This document shows positions 40,816 to 49,356 of a DNA stretch of 64,000 nucleotides, piece by piece (positions within the stretch are counted from its first letter, which is position 1; each line of letters begins with the position of its first letter). The DNA comes from Hyphomonadaceae bacterium. GTDB lineage: Bacteria; Pseudomonadota; Alphaproteobacteria; Caulobacterales; Hyphomonadaceae. The notes under the pieces are model-generated. The model did not search any database, was not told the origin of the DNA, and was given only the letters and a program-made list of their open reading frames with translations. The stretch is from positions 1-64,000 of the forward strand of contig JALHLR010000010.1 of the NCBI GenBank assembly GCA_022844475.1, in the 5' to 3' direction. Made by a program: the position numbers and the translations under genes.

Positions 40816-42726
40816 TCAGCTTCTCGGCTTGTAGGCGATCAGCACGTTGCCGGGTGTCTGGCCGAATGAGCCATAGCCTGAATTGACGAACAGCATGCCT
40901 GCGCCTGCCGAGAGGCCGTGCGCGTCGATCGATCCGCCCTTGCCGGCGATGTCCTTGTTCAGCGTTGTCTTTGCGCCGACGGTGTCGAGGCGATTGATCA
41001 CGCGGCCATCGGCGCCATCGAGGATGATCACTTCGCCGCCGAGCGTTGCGCCAACCAGCGCGCCGTCAATCACGAGTGGCGCCGCGGAGAAGCCGTACTT
41101 CGTGGTGCAGGCGATGACTTCAGTGGCGCGGGAGCCCGTGCAGTTGGGTTGCGCGGCGTAGGACCATGCGGGGCGGCCGGTGGCGATATCGAAGGCATAG
41201 ACCCCGGCTTTCGACACGAATTTCGGATCAGGCGAGATGATCGGGTCATTGATCGGCACGTAGACCTTGCCCGCGTCCGCCGTGATGCCCCAGTGCACGC
41301 CGCCAAGCGCCGTGCCCTCGCCGATGCGGTGGCTCCAGAGAACCTTGCCCGTGTTTGCATCCAGCGCCCAGGCGTGGCCGGATTTCTGGCCGGCAAGGAC
41401 AACATCCTTGCCATTCACCGCGGCGATCACTGCGCCAGCGCCGAAATCGAAGTCGCGACCGTCGCCGCCGAATAGGACGGGGCAGTTGGGTCCGTTCTGT
41501 CCGGTGCCGACATCACACGACATGTTCCAGACGTCCGCCGCCATCGCCTGATATTGCCAGGAGACTTTGCCGGTGTCGGCGTTGAGAGCGATGATGGCGT
41601 CCGACGTGTCGGTGGCCGGGTGGGAAGTGTTCTCGCCGGTGGTGACGATGATGTTGTTGCGCTTGGCGTCGTAGACAGGGACTGACCAGATGGGCGCGCC
41701 GGAGGGGCCTTTCTGTTTGACGCCGAGCGAGCTGACCTGGCCGTTGTAGGTCGGCTCCGGCATGGTGTGGTATTCCCACGCGTGGCTTCCGTCTGCGGCG
41801 TTGAGGGCGACGACAGAGCCGTGGCCTGAGCAGCATTCCGAACGCGGGTTCATGGCCGACGCGACGCCGGAGGCAGATAGTGGGACGATGATCTTGTCCT
41901 TCGCGAAGATGACGCCGCCACGGATCTGGCCGCCGGAGCCATCGACCGGCTGGCCGCTGGCTTTCCAGACGAGCGCGCCGCTCGCTGCGTCGACGACATG
42001 GATGTCGCGGCCGACTGAGAGCGCGACGACGCGCTGGCCGCCGATGTCGCCGATGGCGGGGGTATTGCGTGAGGAGGCGGCGTAGGACCACTTCACGCAG
42101 CCTGAGGCGGCGTCGATGGCGAGGAGCTTCTGTCCGCCAGTTGCGTAGACCGTGCCGTCGCTGAGGACAGATGCGCCGGTGCCGCCGCCCTGGCCCGGGA
42201 AGGCGATGGACCAGGCGATTTCCATGTTGGCGAGTTGCGCCCTGCTGAGGCCGGCCTCGGAGGCGGAGAGGCTGCGGCTCAGGTCGCTATCGATGCCGAA
42301 GCCGGCGTTGACGATGGTGGCGGTGGAGCTGACGGCGCGCTTCTCGGGGGCGCACAGGAGGGCGTCGCTCCAGGTTGCCGCGGCCGCGGCCTGACCGGCG
42401 GTGAGCCAGGTGACGAGGTCAGCCCTTTCCCTCTCGTTCAGCGAGGCCGCCATCGGCGCCATGATGCCGCCGGGGGCCATCACTTCGCGCAGGCGGGCCG
42501 GGGCGAGCGTGCGCATCGAGGCGAGCGTGGCGGCGCGGGTCGTGCCCGGATTGTCATGGCATACGGCGCAGGCCTTCTGGTAGACGCCGGCGCCGGGATG
42601 GTCGGCCGAGACCTGGCCGATGGCTGCGGGGCTCAGGACTGGCGTTGCGAGCGCGACGATCGCGAGAAGGCCGCCACCGGTGCCGAGGGTCAGTGCCGCC
42701 GCAGCCAAGGATTTGCGCAGGTTCAT
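40816..42726 (-). CDS. Cytochrome c/PQQ-dependent dehydrogenase (polyvinyl-alcohol-dehydrogenase-like)
   Basis: 636-aa secreted protein. N-terminal signal/anchor (LTLGTGGGLLAIVALATPVL), then a cytochrome c domain with CAVCH (C53, C56, H57) and a Met-rich ligand region MAPGGIMAPMAAS. From about residue 150 there is an eight-bladed PQQ beta-propeller with W-motif repeats (GCVKWSYAA, GALVWKAS, GSHAWEYHT, GKVSWQYQAM, GKVLWSHRI, GRPAWSYAAQ) and CCSGHGSVVAL, a candidate for the vicinal Cys pair. The domain order heme c then PQQ matches polyvinyl alcohol dehydrogenase. PQQ use and substrate are inferred. Follows the Rieske gene with a 100-bp gap. Confidence 0.85.
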   Translation of the reverse strand: MNLRKSLAAAALTLGTGGGLLAIVALATPVLSPAAIGQVSADHPGAGVYQKACAVCHDNPGTTRAATLASMRTLAPARLREVMAPGGIMAPMAASLNERERADLVTWLTAGQAAAAATWSDALLCAPEKRAVSSTATIVNAGFGIDSDLSRSLSASEAGLSRAQLANMEIAWSIAFPGQGGGTGASVLSDGTVYATGGQKLLAIDAASGCVKWSYAASSRNTPAIGDIGGQRVVALSVGRDIHVVDAASGALVWKASGQPVDGSGGQIRGGVIFAKDKIIVPLSASGVASAMNPRSECCSGHGSVVALNAADGSHAWEYHTMPEPTYNGQVSSLGVKQKGPSGAPIWSVPVYDAKRNNIIVTTGENTSHPATDTSDAIIALNADTGKVSWQYQAMAADVWNMSCDVGTGQNGPNCPVLFGGDGRDFDFGAGAVIAAVNGKDVVLAGQKSGHAWALDANTGKVLWSHRIGEGTALGGVHWGITADAGKVYVPINDPIISPDPKFVSKAGVYAFDIATGRPAWSYAAQPNCTGSRATEVIACTTKYGFSAAPLVIDGALVGATLGGEVIILDGADGRVINRLDTVGAKTTLNKDIAGKGGSIDAHGLSAGAGMLFVNSGYGSFGQTPGNVLIAYKPRS

Positions 42727-42826
42727 GGTGGTCCTCCCGGGCAGACTAGCCAGCCTGCTTTCCGCTGGCGCAAACTCGCCGCAGTTGGCCGGGAATTCAA
42801 CTGCTCAATGCGACGCGATGGCGTCG

Positions 42827-43924
42827 CTAGCTGCGCCACCGGAGCGTGCGCGGTTCGATCGGGTTCACGAACGGGCGGCCCTCGGATCGTGACGCGGTCC
42901 ATTCCTTCTTCAGGATGCGGTACCATTTGGCCTGAACGTCGATGTCGTCGATCCAGAGCATGTTCTGCTGGTAGGCCATACCCTTGTTCTGCAGGTTCAC
43001 CATGTGGCCGTCCTGGCCGAGGAATTTCCGGGCGGCGGGGATGAGTATGGGCAGGGCGAGGTCGAGGAAGGGCGCATTCTGCCAGAAGGTGATCTGGGTA
43101 ATGCGAGTCTTCTTCAGCGTCACTGGCGTGAGGCAGGTGAGGGTGAAGATTCGACGCTTCTCGGCCTCGACGATCTCCCACCGGAAGCCGGGGATCTGGA
43201 AGACGATCTCGGTGGTAACCTTGTCGCCCATCAGCATCTTGTAGGCCAGCGAGTTCCCAGACGGCTGGTGGCGCGCGAGGGCCCAGCCGCGCGTGGCGGG
43301 AATGAACGGCTTTTCCTTCAGACGCAGGCCGGTGCTGGGCGGCCGCCACCACCATTGATTGTGCACGAAGGGCACGTGAGCCGGGTCCATCAGGCCGACG
43401 ACCGCGTCGTCCATGTGGGCGTTGAACATCTCGGCGACAACGAATTTCGGGCATAGGCCGGGCGCGATGTCGAACGCTGGCGGTGGCGTGGCAGGCTGTT
43501 CGTCGGCCCGCGGGTTGTCGGCGACGTAGACGAAGATCATGCCGTTGATCTCGTGCACCGGATAGCGGCGCACGCGCACGCGCTCGGTGGCGAAGTCTTC
43601 GGGGTTGGGCAGCGACGGCATCAGCTTGCACTGGCCGTCCGTGCCGAAGCGCCAGCCATGATAGGGGCATTGTATGGTCGGCTCGCCATTGGTGTCTATC
43701 TGCTGCCCGGCCGAGAGTGGGACAAGGCGGTGCGGGCAAACATCGCGCAGTGCGAAGGCTTCTCCTTTTGCCGTGCGGGCGAGGAGGACGGGTTGGCCGA
43801 GAATGATGCGGCGGAAGTGCTCGCCCGGTTCAAGCGATTTCGAGACGCAGGCGAAATACCAGCTGTCGGTAAGCCAGCCTTCGGCGGTTATTCCCGCAGA
43901 TTTCGTGAGCGTGCCGTCGGCCAT
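42827..43924 (-). CDS. Rieske 2Fe-2S oxygenase, alpha subunit
   Basis: 365-aa ring-hydroxylating-type oxygenase. Rieske cluster ligands are C63, H65 (DVCPHRL) and C86, H89 (QCPYHGW). The mononuclear iron site is D180-x2-H183-x4-H188 in LMDPAHVPFVH, with the third ligand presumably further on. Resembles VanA/dicamba-monooxygenase-like single-component alphas, which need a separate reductase that is not encoded here. The substrate is unknown. Upstream neighbour on the same strand of the PQQ dehydrogenase, and divergent from the GFA gene. Confidence 0.9.
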   Translation of the reverse strand: MADGTLTKSAGITAEGWLTDSWYFACVSKSLEPGEHFRRIILGQPVLLARTAKGEAFALRDVCPHRLVPLSAGQQIDTNGEPTIQCPYHGWRFGTDGQCKLMPSLPNPEDFATERVRVRRYPVHEINGMIFVYVADNPRADEQPATPPPAFDIAPGLCPKFVVAEMFNAHMDDAVVGLMDPAHVPFVHNQWWWRPPSTGLRLKEKPFIPATRGWALARHQPSGNSLAYKMLMGDKVTTEIVFQIPGFRWEIVEAEKRRIFTLTCLTPVTLKKTRITQITFWQNAPFLDLALPILIPAARKFLGQDGHMVNLQNKGMAYQQNMLWIDDIDVQAKWYRILKKEWTASRSEGRPFVNPIEPRTLRWRS

Positions 43925-43996
43925 GACCCGTACTACCTTGTACGGACGGGTTTATCCAATGTTTGGTGGTCGCAGTCGAGGCTGAGGGGGTAGCAC

Positions 43997-44521
43997 ATGG
44001 CGGGTCAGATCAAGCCTGAACGTAGCCCAAAGCCGCCCAAGCGCCGTGCCCGGGCGGCCGTGACGATTTCCGGCACGTGCCTCTGCAGCGCCGTCGCGAT
44101 CGAGACCGACGCGCCGGTGTTCTGGGCCTGGCACGATCATTCGGAGGCCAGCCGGCGGGTCCATGGGGCGGCGTATGCGACCTATGTCGGATGCTGGAAG
44201 AGCAAGGTGAGGGTCGTGGGCGGCGAGGATGTGCTGGGACGATTTGACGATGTAAAACGGCGGCAGGTGCGATCGTTCTGTTCGCTGTGCGGGGCGCCAA
44301 TGATGTTCACGCGCGGCGGCTCGTCCAAATGGGTGAACATTCCGCGCGCGCTGTTCTGCGCGCGCACGGGTCGCGAGGCGAAGTATCATGTCGCGATCGA
44401 GCAGCTTCAGGTCTGGGCGTATCTGGGCGCGCCGGTCGGTCCGCTGAGGGGCTATCCCGGTGTCAGTATAGAGAAGGTGCGCAAGGCGAAACCTGCGCGC
44501 GGCGGATCGTTCGGGACGTGA
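43997..44521 (+). CDS. GFA/CENP-V family protein with a modified zinc-binding middle
   Basis: 174 aa, ATG 43997 behind GAGGGGG. GFA (glutathione-dependent formaldehyde-activating) fold: the first metal pair C28/C30 in GTCLCSAV, and the last pair C95/C98 in FCSLCGAPM. The central CHCSxCR motif of the family is replaced by WHDHSEASRR, with an extra C66 in VGCWKSK. A basic N-terminus (PKPPKRRARAAV) precedes the domain. Formaldehyde-linked activity is not established for most members; the changed ligands make an ordinary GFA activity less certain. Confidence 0.8.
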   Translation: MAGQIKPERSPKPPKRRARAAVTISGTCLCSAVAIETDAPVFWAWHDHSEASRRVHGAAYATYVGCWKSKVRVVGGEDVLGRFDDVKRRQVRSFCSLCGAPMMFTRGGSSKWVNIPRALFCARTGREAKYHVAIEQLQVWAYLGAPVGPLRGYPGVSIEKVRKAKPARGGSFGT

Positions 44522-44525
44522 GCGT

Positions 44526-44759
44526 TCAGGCGACCCGCTTGATCTCGTTGTGGTTCATCAACAGGGTGTCGCCGCTGTCCTGTTCGATCAGGTAAGCGGG
44601 GTTACGGCGGTCTGCAGCGCGCGTGACAGTCGACCCATTCATTGTGCGCTCAAGGCGGTGCGTGAACACCTTCCGAATGACACCTTGCGCCGTGTGGCCA
44701 TCCCACGTCCAGACAACGCGGACGCCGGGGGGGTGTGACTTCTTTTTCAGTCCGATCAT
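44526..44759 (-). CDS. DUF2945 (HVA1/TUDOR-like) small protein
   Basis: 77 aa starting at ATG 44759. The sequence GVRVVWTWDGHTAQGVIRKV and AYLIEQDSGDTLLMNHNEIK follows the DUF2945 family pattern of a single beta-barrel domain (hypervirulence-associated TUDOR). Basic, no signal peptide. Function of the family in bacteria is unknown; fungal relatives are linked to virulence-associated genes. It is convergent with the GFA gene, 4 bp apart. Confidence 0.85.
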   Translation of the reverse strand: MIGLKKKSHPPGVRVVWTWDGHTAQGVIRKVFTHRLERTMNGSTVTRAADRRNPAYLIEQDSGDTLLMNHNEIKRVA

Positions 44760-45025
44760 GTGCAAACCAATGCAACGCCGATGCGCCCCACCAGACCGCG
44801 GAGAATGTTGCGGATTTGCCGCGCTTGCAACGCGACACATACAGCATGTGGAACTTGTCGCAGTCACGTCCGGTTGATGGGCTCGCACAAGCAGTTGTCG
44901 AAAGACGCGTTCGCCAACTGGGCCTAAGCTAGGAACGACGCCCCGGGCGTCAGCGCTGGGCCTCTCGTCCAGGGCTGCAGCAAGGCAGGGAAGGGCGCGG
45001 ATTTGTCCCGCGCCCTCTCGCGTTG
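44760..45025. other. Intergenic stretch with a hairpin after the 45026 lipoprotein gene
   Basis: GGGCGCGG (44993-45000) pairs with CCGCGCCC (45008-45015) around a 7-nt loop, 11 bp from the stop of the minus-strand lipoprotein gene; it may terminate that transcript although no T-run follows. No other feature supported. Confidence 0.4.
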
Positions 45026-45505
45026 CTAGTGCACCATCAGGTTGACGGTGCGGGTTTCCACGACAGGGGCGGTGGTGTCCATGCTGTCGCGGCGTTCGAA
45101 CTTCACCCGTGCGATCACGTCGCGAACCAGTGGCTTGATCTTCACGACATGATGAACGCTGCCATCGGCCATCGTCTCGTCGCTAGCGCCTGTGATCTCG
45201 GCTTGCGCAGGATCAATCACCGTCGCCGTCCAGCCTCCGCCAACCTTGACGGGCAGGTGCACGCTTTCGACCTTCGTGAGGTCGGTGTGGAACATGTAGT
45301 TGTCGGGCGTTTCTGCGGTGTTGGCGTCATCGGCTGCGTCGGCTGCCTTCATGGCGTCATCCATCGCTGGCGCAGCTGGCGTCTCGGATGCTGGGGTCTC
45401 GGCGGAGGCCGCATCTGCCGGGGCAGCTGTGTCGGCCGGAGCGGCTGATTCGCCGCTGCACGCGGCCAGTGCAAAGGCCGCTGAAGCCAGCAGGGTGATA
45501 CGCAT
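45026..45505 (-). CDS. Hypothetical lipoprotein, 159 aa
   Basis: Start ATG 45505, with GAGGAGA 7 nt upstream. Signal sequence with lipobox ALAAC (Cys16), then an Ala/Pro/Asp/Thr-rich linker (about 20-72). The mature domain is about 90 aa: MFHTDLTKVESVHLPVKVGG, VIDPAQAEITGASDETMADG and VIARVKFERRD, ending TRTVNLMVH. It looks like a compact beta domain. No family recognised. The upstream serine hydrolase gene is on the same strand, and the two may be co-transcribed. Confidence 0.75.
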   Translation of the reverse strand: MRITLLASAAFALAACSGESAAPADTAAPADAASAETPASETPAAPAMDDAMKAADAADDANTAETPDNYMFHTDLTKVESVHLPVKVGGGWTATVIDPAQAEITGASDETMADGSVHHVVKIKPLVRDVIARVKFERRDSMDTTAPVVETRTVNLMVH

Positions 45506-45657
45506 TGGAAGTCTCCTCATGTCCGACTCTTGTCCGGTTCCGGCAATGATACTCCGCCATCTGGCCGGGCGGTAGTGATGCTCTGCGAGATGGCTCCGGC
45601 CCATTTCGTGCGGGATTCGACGACCCAGTGTATCCCGTCGTCCCGGTTCGCCGGTGG

Positions 45658-47046
45658 TCAAGGCTGCCTTGTCGCCTTCTGGTTTGCGCCGCCCTGATGA
45701 AGGATGAGGTGGGCCGGCTTGCCGTCCGCCGCGGCCACGAAAGTGAGTTGAGCATCGACGATCCTGTAAAAGAATTCTGTCGCTGACTCGGCGAAGACCG
45801 GAAACTTCTCCTGGCCGGTGGCCTGGACCTGAAGCTGGCCGGATTCGAGCATCACGGTGAGCTTGAAGTCCGGCGCCGCGTCGAGCGTGTAGACGCCGGC
45901 ATAGGCGGCGAGTGTTTCAGACGGGACAGAGATTTCCGCGCGTTCGCTTGCAGGCTTGGGCTTCGGCGTCAGCGGGATGGATGGATCGAGCACGTGCATG
46001 GCGATGTCGTCGGGCACGCCCGTGCGGTTGGCGAGCAGGACGACGCCGACATTGCGCTTCCTGTCGATCATGACGATAGCGCCGTAACCGCCTGTACCGC
46101 CGTCATGGTAGATGAAGTCGCCATCGCCCTGCGTGACGGTGATCCAGCCGAGGCCGATCCTGGTGTTCGGCGACGTGGTGAAACGCGGGGTCTGGGCGAG
46201 ATGCATCGCGCGCTCGAGATCGCTCGCAGGCTCGCCGAGATTGGCGGCGAGGAATTTCATCATGTCGTTCATCGTGGAACGCAGGGCGCCTGCGCCGGCG
46301 AGGGCTGGCAGGTCCCAGTTAGGGGTGGGCGCGCCCTCTTCGGTGTGGCCCCTGGCAAGTCGCGCCTGCATGGGCGACGTCAGCGCGATGCCGGTCGACG
46401 CCATGCCAAGCGGATCGAGGATGCGCGTCTTCACGAGCTGCTCGTAGGTCTGGCCTGAGCGGTGGGCCAGAAGTGCGCCGAGGAGGCCCATGCCGAGATT
46501 GGAGTATTCGAACCCGGCGCCGGGGTCGCGGCGCAGCGTGTGGCTGGCGAGGAAAGCGTTGAGGTCCTCGGCCGTGTAGTCGGCGTAGGGGTTGCTGATG
46601 TCGGCGAACGACATGTTGGAGGGCAGGCGCGGCAGGCCTGAATTCTGTTCAGCGAGATGGGCAAGCGTGATCGCCTTGCCGTTCAGCGTCGGAAGCGTCA
46701 TGGCCGGCGGGGCGTATTGCTGGGCGGGGGCGTCGAGCGAGACTTCGCCCTTCTGCACCATGTCGGCCAGCAGCGTGGTCGTGAAGACTTTCGTGACCGA
46801 GCCGATTTCGAAAACTGTCTCTGGGCCGAGAGGCTCCGCGCCTGCTCCGGGGTCGCCATAGCTGACGATGCGGGTCGAGCCGTCCGCATCCATCACGCCG
46901 AGGACCAGGCCGGTAGCGCGGCCGTCATCGATGCGGGATTTTATCAGCTCAAGGAGCTTTGAGTCGTCGGGAAATACGCTTGTCTGGGCCATGGCGGATC
47001 CTGCCAGGGATATCATGACGATGGCGGAGAGGAGCAAGGCGCGCAT
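45658..47046 (-). CDS. Serine hydrolase, beta-lactamase/class C PBP-like, exported
   Basis: 462 aa from ATG 47046. Cleavable signal peptide (ISLAGSAMAQ). Catalytic motifs: SxxK as SVTK in FEIGSVTKVF (about residue 84), YxN as YSN in FEYSNLGMG, and a HDGGTGGYG motif in place of KTG. A C-terminal lipocalin-like/DUF3471-type domain starts around residue 355 (ETLAAYAGVYTLD, LQVQATGQEKFPVFA). Homologues are esterases or peptidases of unknown substrate; no evidence of antibiotic hydrolysis. Second such enzyme in the window (see 18183). Confidence 0.9.
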   Translation of the reverse strand: MRALLLSAIVMISLAGSAMAQTSVFPDDSKLLELIKSRIDDGRATGLVLGVMDADGSTRIVSYGDPGAGAEPLGPETVFEIGSVTKVFTTTLLADMVQKGEVSLDAPAQQYAPPAMTLPTLNGKAITLAHLAEQNSGLPRLPSNMSFADISNPYADYTAEDLNAFLASHTLRRDPGAGFEYSNLGMGLLGALLAHRSGQTYEQLVKTRILDPLGMASTGIALTSPMQARLARGHTEEGAPTPNWDLPALAGAGALRSTMNDMMKFLAANLGEPASDLERAMHLAQTPRFTTSPNTRIGLGWITVTQGDGDFIYHDGGTGGYGAIVMIDRKRNVGVVLLANRTGVPDDIAMHVLDPSIPLTPKPKPASERAEISVPSETLAAYAGVYTLDAAPDFKLTVMLESGQLQVQATGQEKFPVFAESATEFFYRIVDAQLTFVAAADGKPAHLILHQGGANQKATRQP

Positions 47047-47193
47047 CTTGGCTTTCTCCGGCCCTTGGCGGGGCGGCGCGATTGGGTACGCCGGCGGGAC
47101 GGGAGAGTATGCCAGTGATGTGTGTCGAGACAAACAGTGGAGGTGCGGACCTTTCCTCCCCCGGCCGATGGCCGGAAGAGGAAAACGCCTGCA

Positions 47194-48633
47194 CTACATC
47201 GCGATGAAGTTGCCGTGGAAGCCCGGGGGGATCCGTTGGGGGATGGTGATGGTCGCCTGTGCGGGGCCCATGAAGTCGCGAGCGTTGAGTATGACGAGGT
47301 CGGTGCTGTTGTTGGCGTGATCCAGCACATAGCCGATCAGCCAGCCTTCATCCTCGCCGCTGTTCGCTGATGCTGGCACGAAGACGAATTCGCCGGGCAT
47401 CTTGCCCTTGCCGAAGTCGCGGACTTGCCTGGTGCGGGCGGCGAGGTCGTGCTTGAAGATGCGCGAGTCGCCCATGAAGGCGGGGTCGGCGCCTTCGGGG
47501 AGGGCGACGCTGTAGGCGTAGCGGTATGGCTTGCCCGTGAGGCGTTCATCCGGGCGTGGGAATTCCTGCGGCGCTGAGTCGATCACGGTGCGTGTGACGC
47601 GCTTTGCGACCGGGTCGATCACGAGGCGTTCGAATGGCGTGGCGTTCGAGTTGGGGCCTGCAGCGCCATCGGCAAACATGGTGGTGTGGACTGCGGCGTC
47701 CATGATCACCTTGCCGTCGTCCGTTTCAAAAGCGTTGGCGGGATGGAAGATGTAGCAAGGCTCGATGTCGCACCAGATGATCTCGCTGCCCTTGCCTTCG
47801 CGGGGGAGCAGGCCGATGCGGGCGGCGTGTTTGGGATTCCAGCGATAGGGGAACGAGTCGCCTCCGACGAGCGCAGGCATCGAGAAGGTGACCGGGAGGT
47901 CCATGACGATCACATAGTTCTTCGTGATCATGCAGTCGTGGATGGACGGGCCGTCCTGCACGGCGATCGGTTCGTTGCGGCGGACTTTGCCGGAGGTGTC
48001 GACGACGGTGTGCCAGACATTCGCCGGATCCTGCACGTAGTAGGTGATGGCGTGCATCTCGCCCGTGTCGGGGTCGCGATGCGGGTGGGCGGAGAACGCC
48101 TTGCCAAGCGTGCCGCCAAAGTCGGTGTGCGTGATCGTGTCGAGCGTCTCGGTGACTTCAACCGGGAAGCCTCCGGCCTCGACGATGGCGAAGATTTTTC
48201 CGGCATGGCCGACGACGCTGGTGTTCGGACTTTCCTGGCCGGACGGACTGCGCGGGCCGGGCGCGCGGGCCTCTCCCAGGACTTCGCTGACGGTCGTGGA
48301 GCGGAGCCAGCGGTTGCGATACCAGAGCGCCTTGCCATCCTGCAGGCGAACGCCGTGCAGCATGCCGTCGCCAACGAACCAGTGGTGCGTGGCGTGGTTA
48401 GGCGTCTTGAGCGGGTTGGGTCCGTTGCGGACATAGAGGCCGTTCAGCCTGGCGGGAATCTCGCCGGTGACTTTCAGGTCGGTGAAGGTCGCCTCGGATT
48501 TCACCGGTGTGTGGATGCCGGTGAGATAGGGGTTCGGCGCCTTGGCGCGACGCAGCTTCCGGTTGAGGCTGGCGACACCCATAAGGCCGGTGGTGACGGC
48601 GCCGCGGATGGCCGTTTCGACGGGGCTGGTCAT
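47194..48633 (-). CDS. Carotenoid oxygenase (RPE65/lignostilbene dioxygenase family)
   Basis: 479-aa non-heme iron dioxygenase that cleaves a C=C bond in carotenoid- or stilbene-like substrates. The four iron-binding His are in AHPHRDP, SIHDCM, FHPANAF and, at the C-terminus, HGNFIAM. Also family-typical are YVRNGPNPL near the N-terminus and WFVGDGMLHGV. The protein begins MTSPVETAIRGAVTTG with no clear signal peptide. Substrate class (carotenoid versus phenylpropanoid) cannot be decided. It is divergent from a TetR gene, probably its regulator. Confidence 0.92.
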   Translation of the reverse strand: MTSPVETAIRGAVTTGLMGVASLNRKLRRAKAPNPYLTGIHTPVKSEATFTDLKVTGEIPARLNGLYVRNGPNPLKTPNHATHHWFVGDGMLHGVRLQDGKALWYRNRWLRSTTVSEVLGEARAPGPRSPSGQESPNTSVVGHAGKIFAIVEAGGFPVEVTETLDTITHTDFGGTLGKAFSAHPHRDPDTGEMHAITYYVQDPANVWHTVVDTSGKVRRNEPIAVQDGPSIHDCMITKNYVIVMDLPVTFSMPALVGGDSFPYRWNPKHAARIGLLPREGKGSEIIWCDIEPCYIFHPANAFETDDGKVIMDAAVHTTMFADGAAGPNSNATPFERLVIDPVAKRVTRTVIDSAPQEFPRPDERLTGKPYRYAYSVALPEGADPAFMGDSRIFKHDLAARTRQVRDFGKGKMPGEFVFVPASANSGEDEGWLIGYVLDHANNSTDLVILNARDFMGPAQATITIPQRIPPGFHGNFIAM

Positions 48634-48736
48634 GGCACTTCCCTCTGTTTTTTGTCCGCACTGATCGGCGGTCTGGCGTTTCGGGTAACCCGTATCAGGC
48701 GCGGCGTTTGGGCGTGTTGCGCCGGACGCCGACTAT

Positions 48737-48778
48737 GTTTACAGTGATAACATGGCAAGGAATGATAACAGTGTCAAC
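48737..48778 (+). promoter_or_regulatory. Tandem operator around the start of the TetR gene
   Basis: Two 15-bp dyads of the form GTTnnCAnTGnnAAC. Copy 1 (48737-48751) is perfect in its conserved positions and ends one base before the TetR ATG; copy 2 (48764-48778) is in the TetR coding start and has a single mismatch. The centres are 27 bp apart. The 118-bp gap to the carotenoid oxygenase gene is shared. Autoregulation and control of both genes are inferred. Confidence 0.6.
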
Positions 48779-49336
48779 ATCGAAAATCAGGGTGAGCGCT
48801 ATCACCATGGCGACCTGCGCGCCGCGCTGATTGAAGAGGGGCTGAAGCGGCTGCAGGCCGGCCCTGCGGAGGCGCTGAGCCTGCGTGAGATCGCGCGCAA
48901 TGTCGGCGTGTCAGCGACGGCGGTGTACCGGCATTTTCCCGACAGGGCGGCGCTGCTGGGCGCGCTGTGTCTCGTCGGCGATGAGAGGCTCGCGGATGCG
49001 TTTGCTGCGGCAATGGCCAGGGCCAAGCCGGGGCTCGATGCGTTCAGCGCGATGGGGCGCGCCTATGTGCGGTTCGCGCTCGCGAACCCGTCACTGTTTC
49101 GTCTGATGATGTCGGCGCAGGTCGGCGGCCTGGATCATGGGCGTTCGCGCGGGCGGGACATGCTGGCGCGCGGGATCGCCGAGATGAGCGGCGGCAGGAC
49201 GAGCAAGGCAATGCAGGATGTGCGTCAGCTGCGCGCCTGGTCCATGGTTCACGGGCTGGCGATGCTGATGCTGGACGGGCTGGTGCCAGCGGATGATGCG
49301 ATCATCGCGCGCGTGGTGGATGCGGCCGTCCTGTAG
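48752..49336 (+). CDS. TetR-family transcriptional regulator
   Basis: 194 aa, divergent from the carotenoid oxygenase. HTH helix region SLREIARNVGVSATAVYRHF (residues 44-63), preceded by YHHGDLRAALIEEGLKRL, typical for a TetR DNA-binding domain with C-terminal ligand domain (TetR_C_33-like: AYVRFALANPSLFRLMM). ATG 48752 has no good ribosome site because it is directly next to an operator dyad; a leaderless transcript or a later start is possible. Likely regulates its own gene and the oxygenase. The ligand is unknown. Confidence 0.88.
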   Translation: MARNDNSVNIENQGERYHHGDLRAALIEEGLKRLQAGPAEALSLREIARNVGVSATAVYRHFPDRAALLGALCLVGDERLADAFAAAMARAKPGLDAFSAMGRAYVRFALANPSLFRLMMSAQVGGLDHGRSRGRDMLARGIAEMSGGRTSKAMQDVRQLRAWSMVHGLAMLMLDGLVPADDAIIARVVDAAVL

Positions 49337-49356
49337 GAACGGCCGCCTCGCGATGT

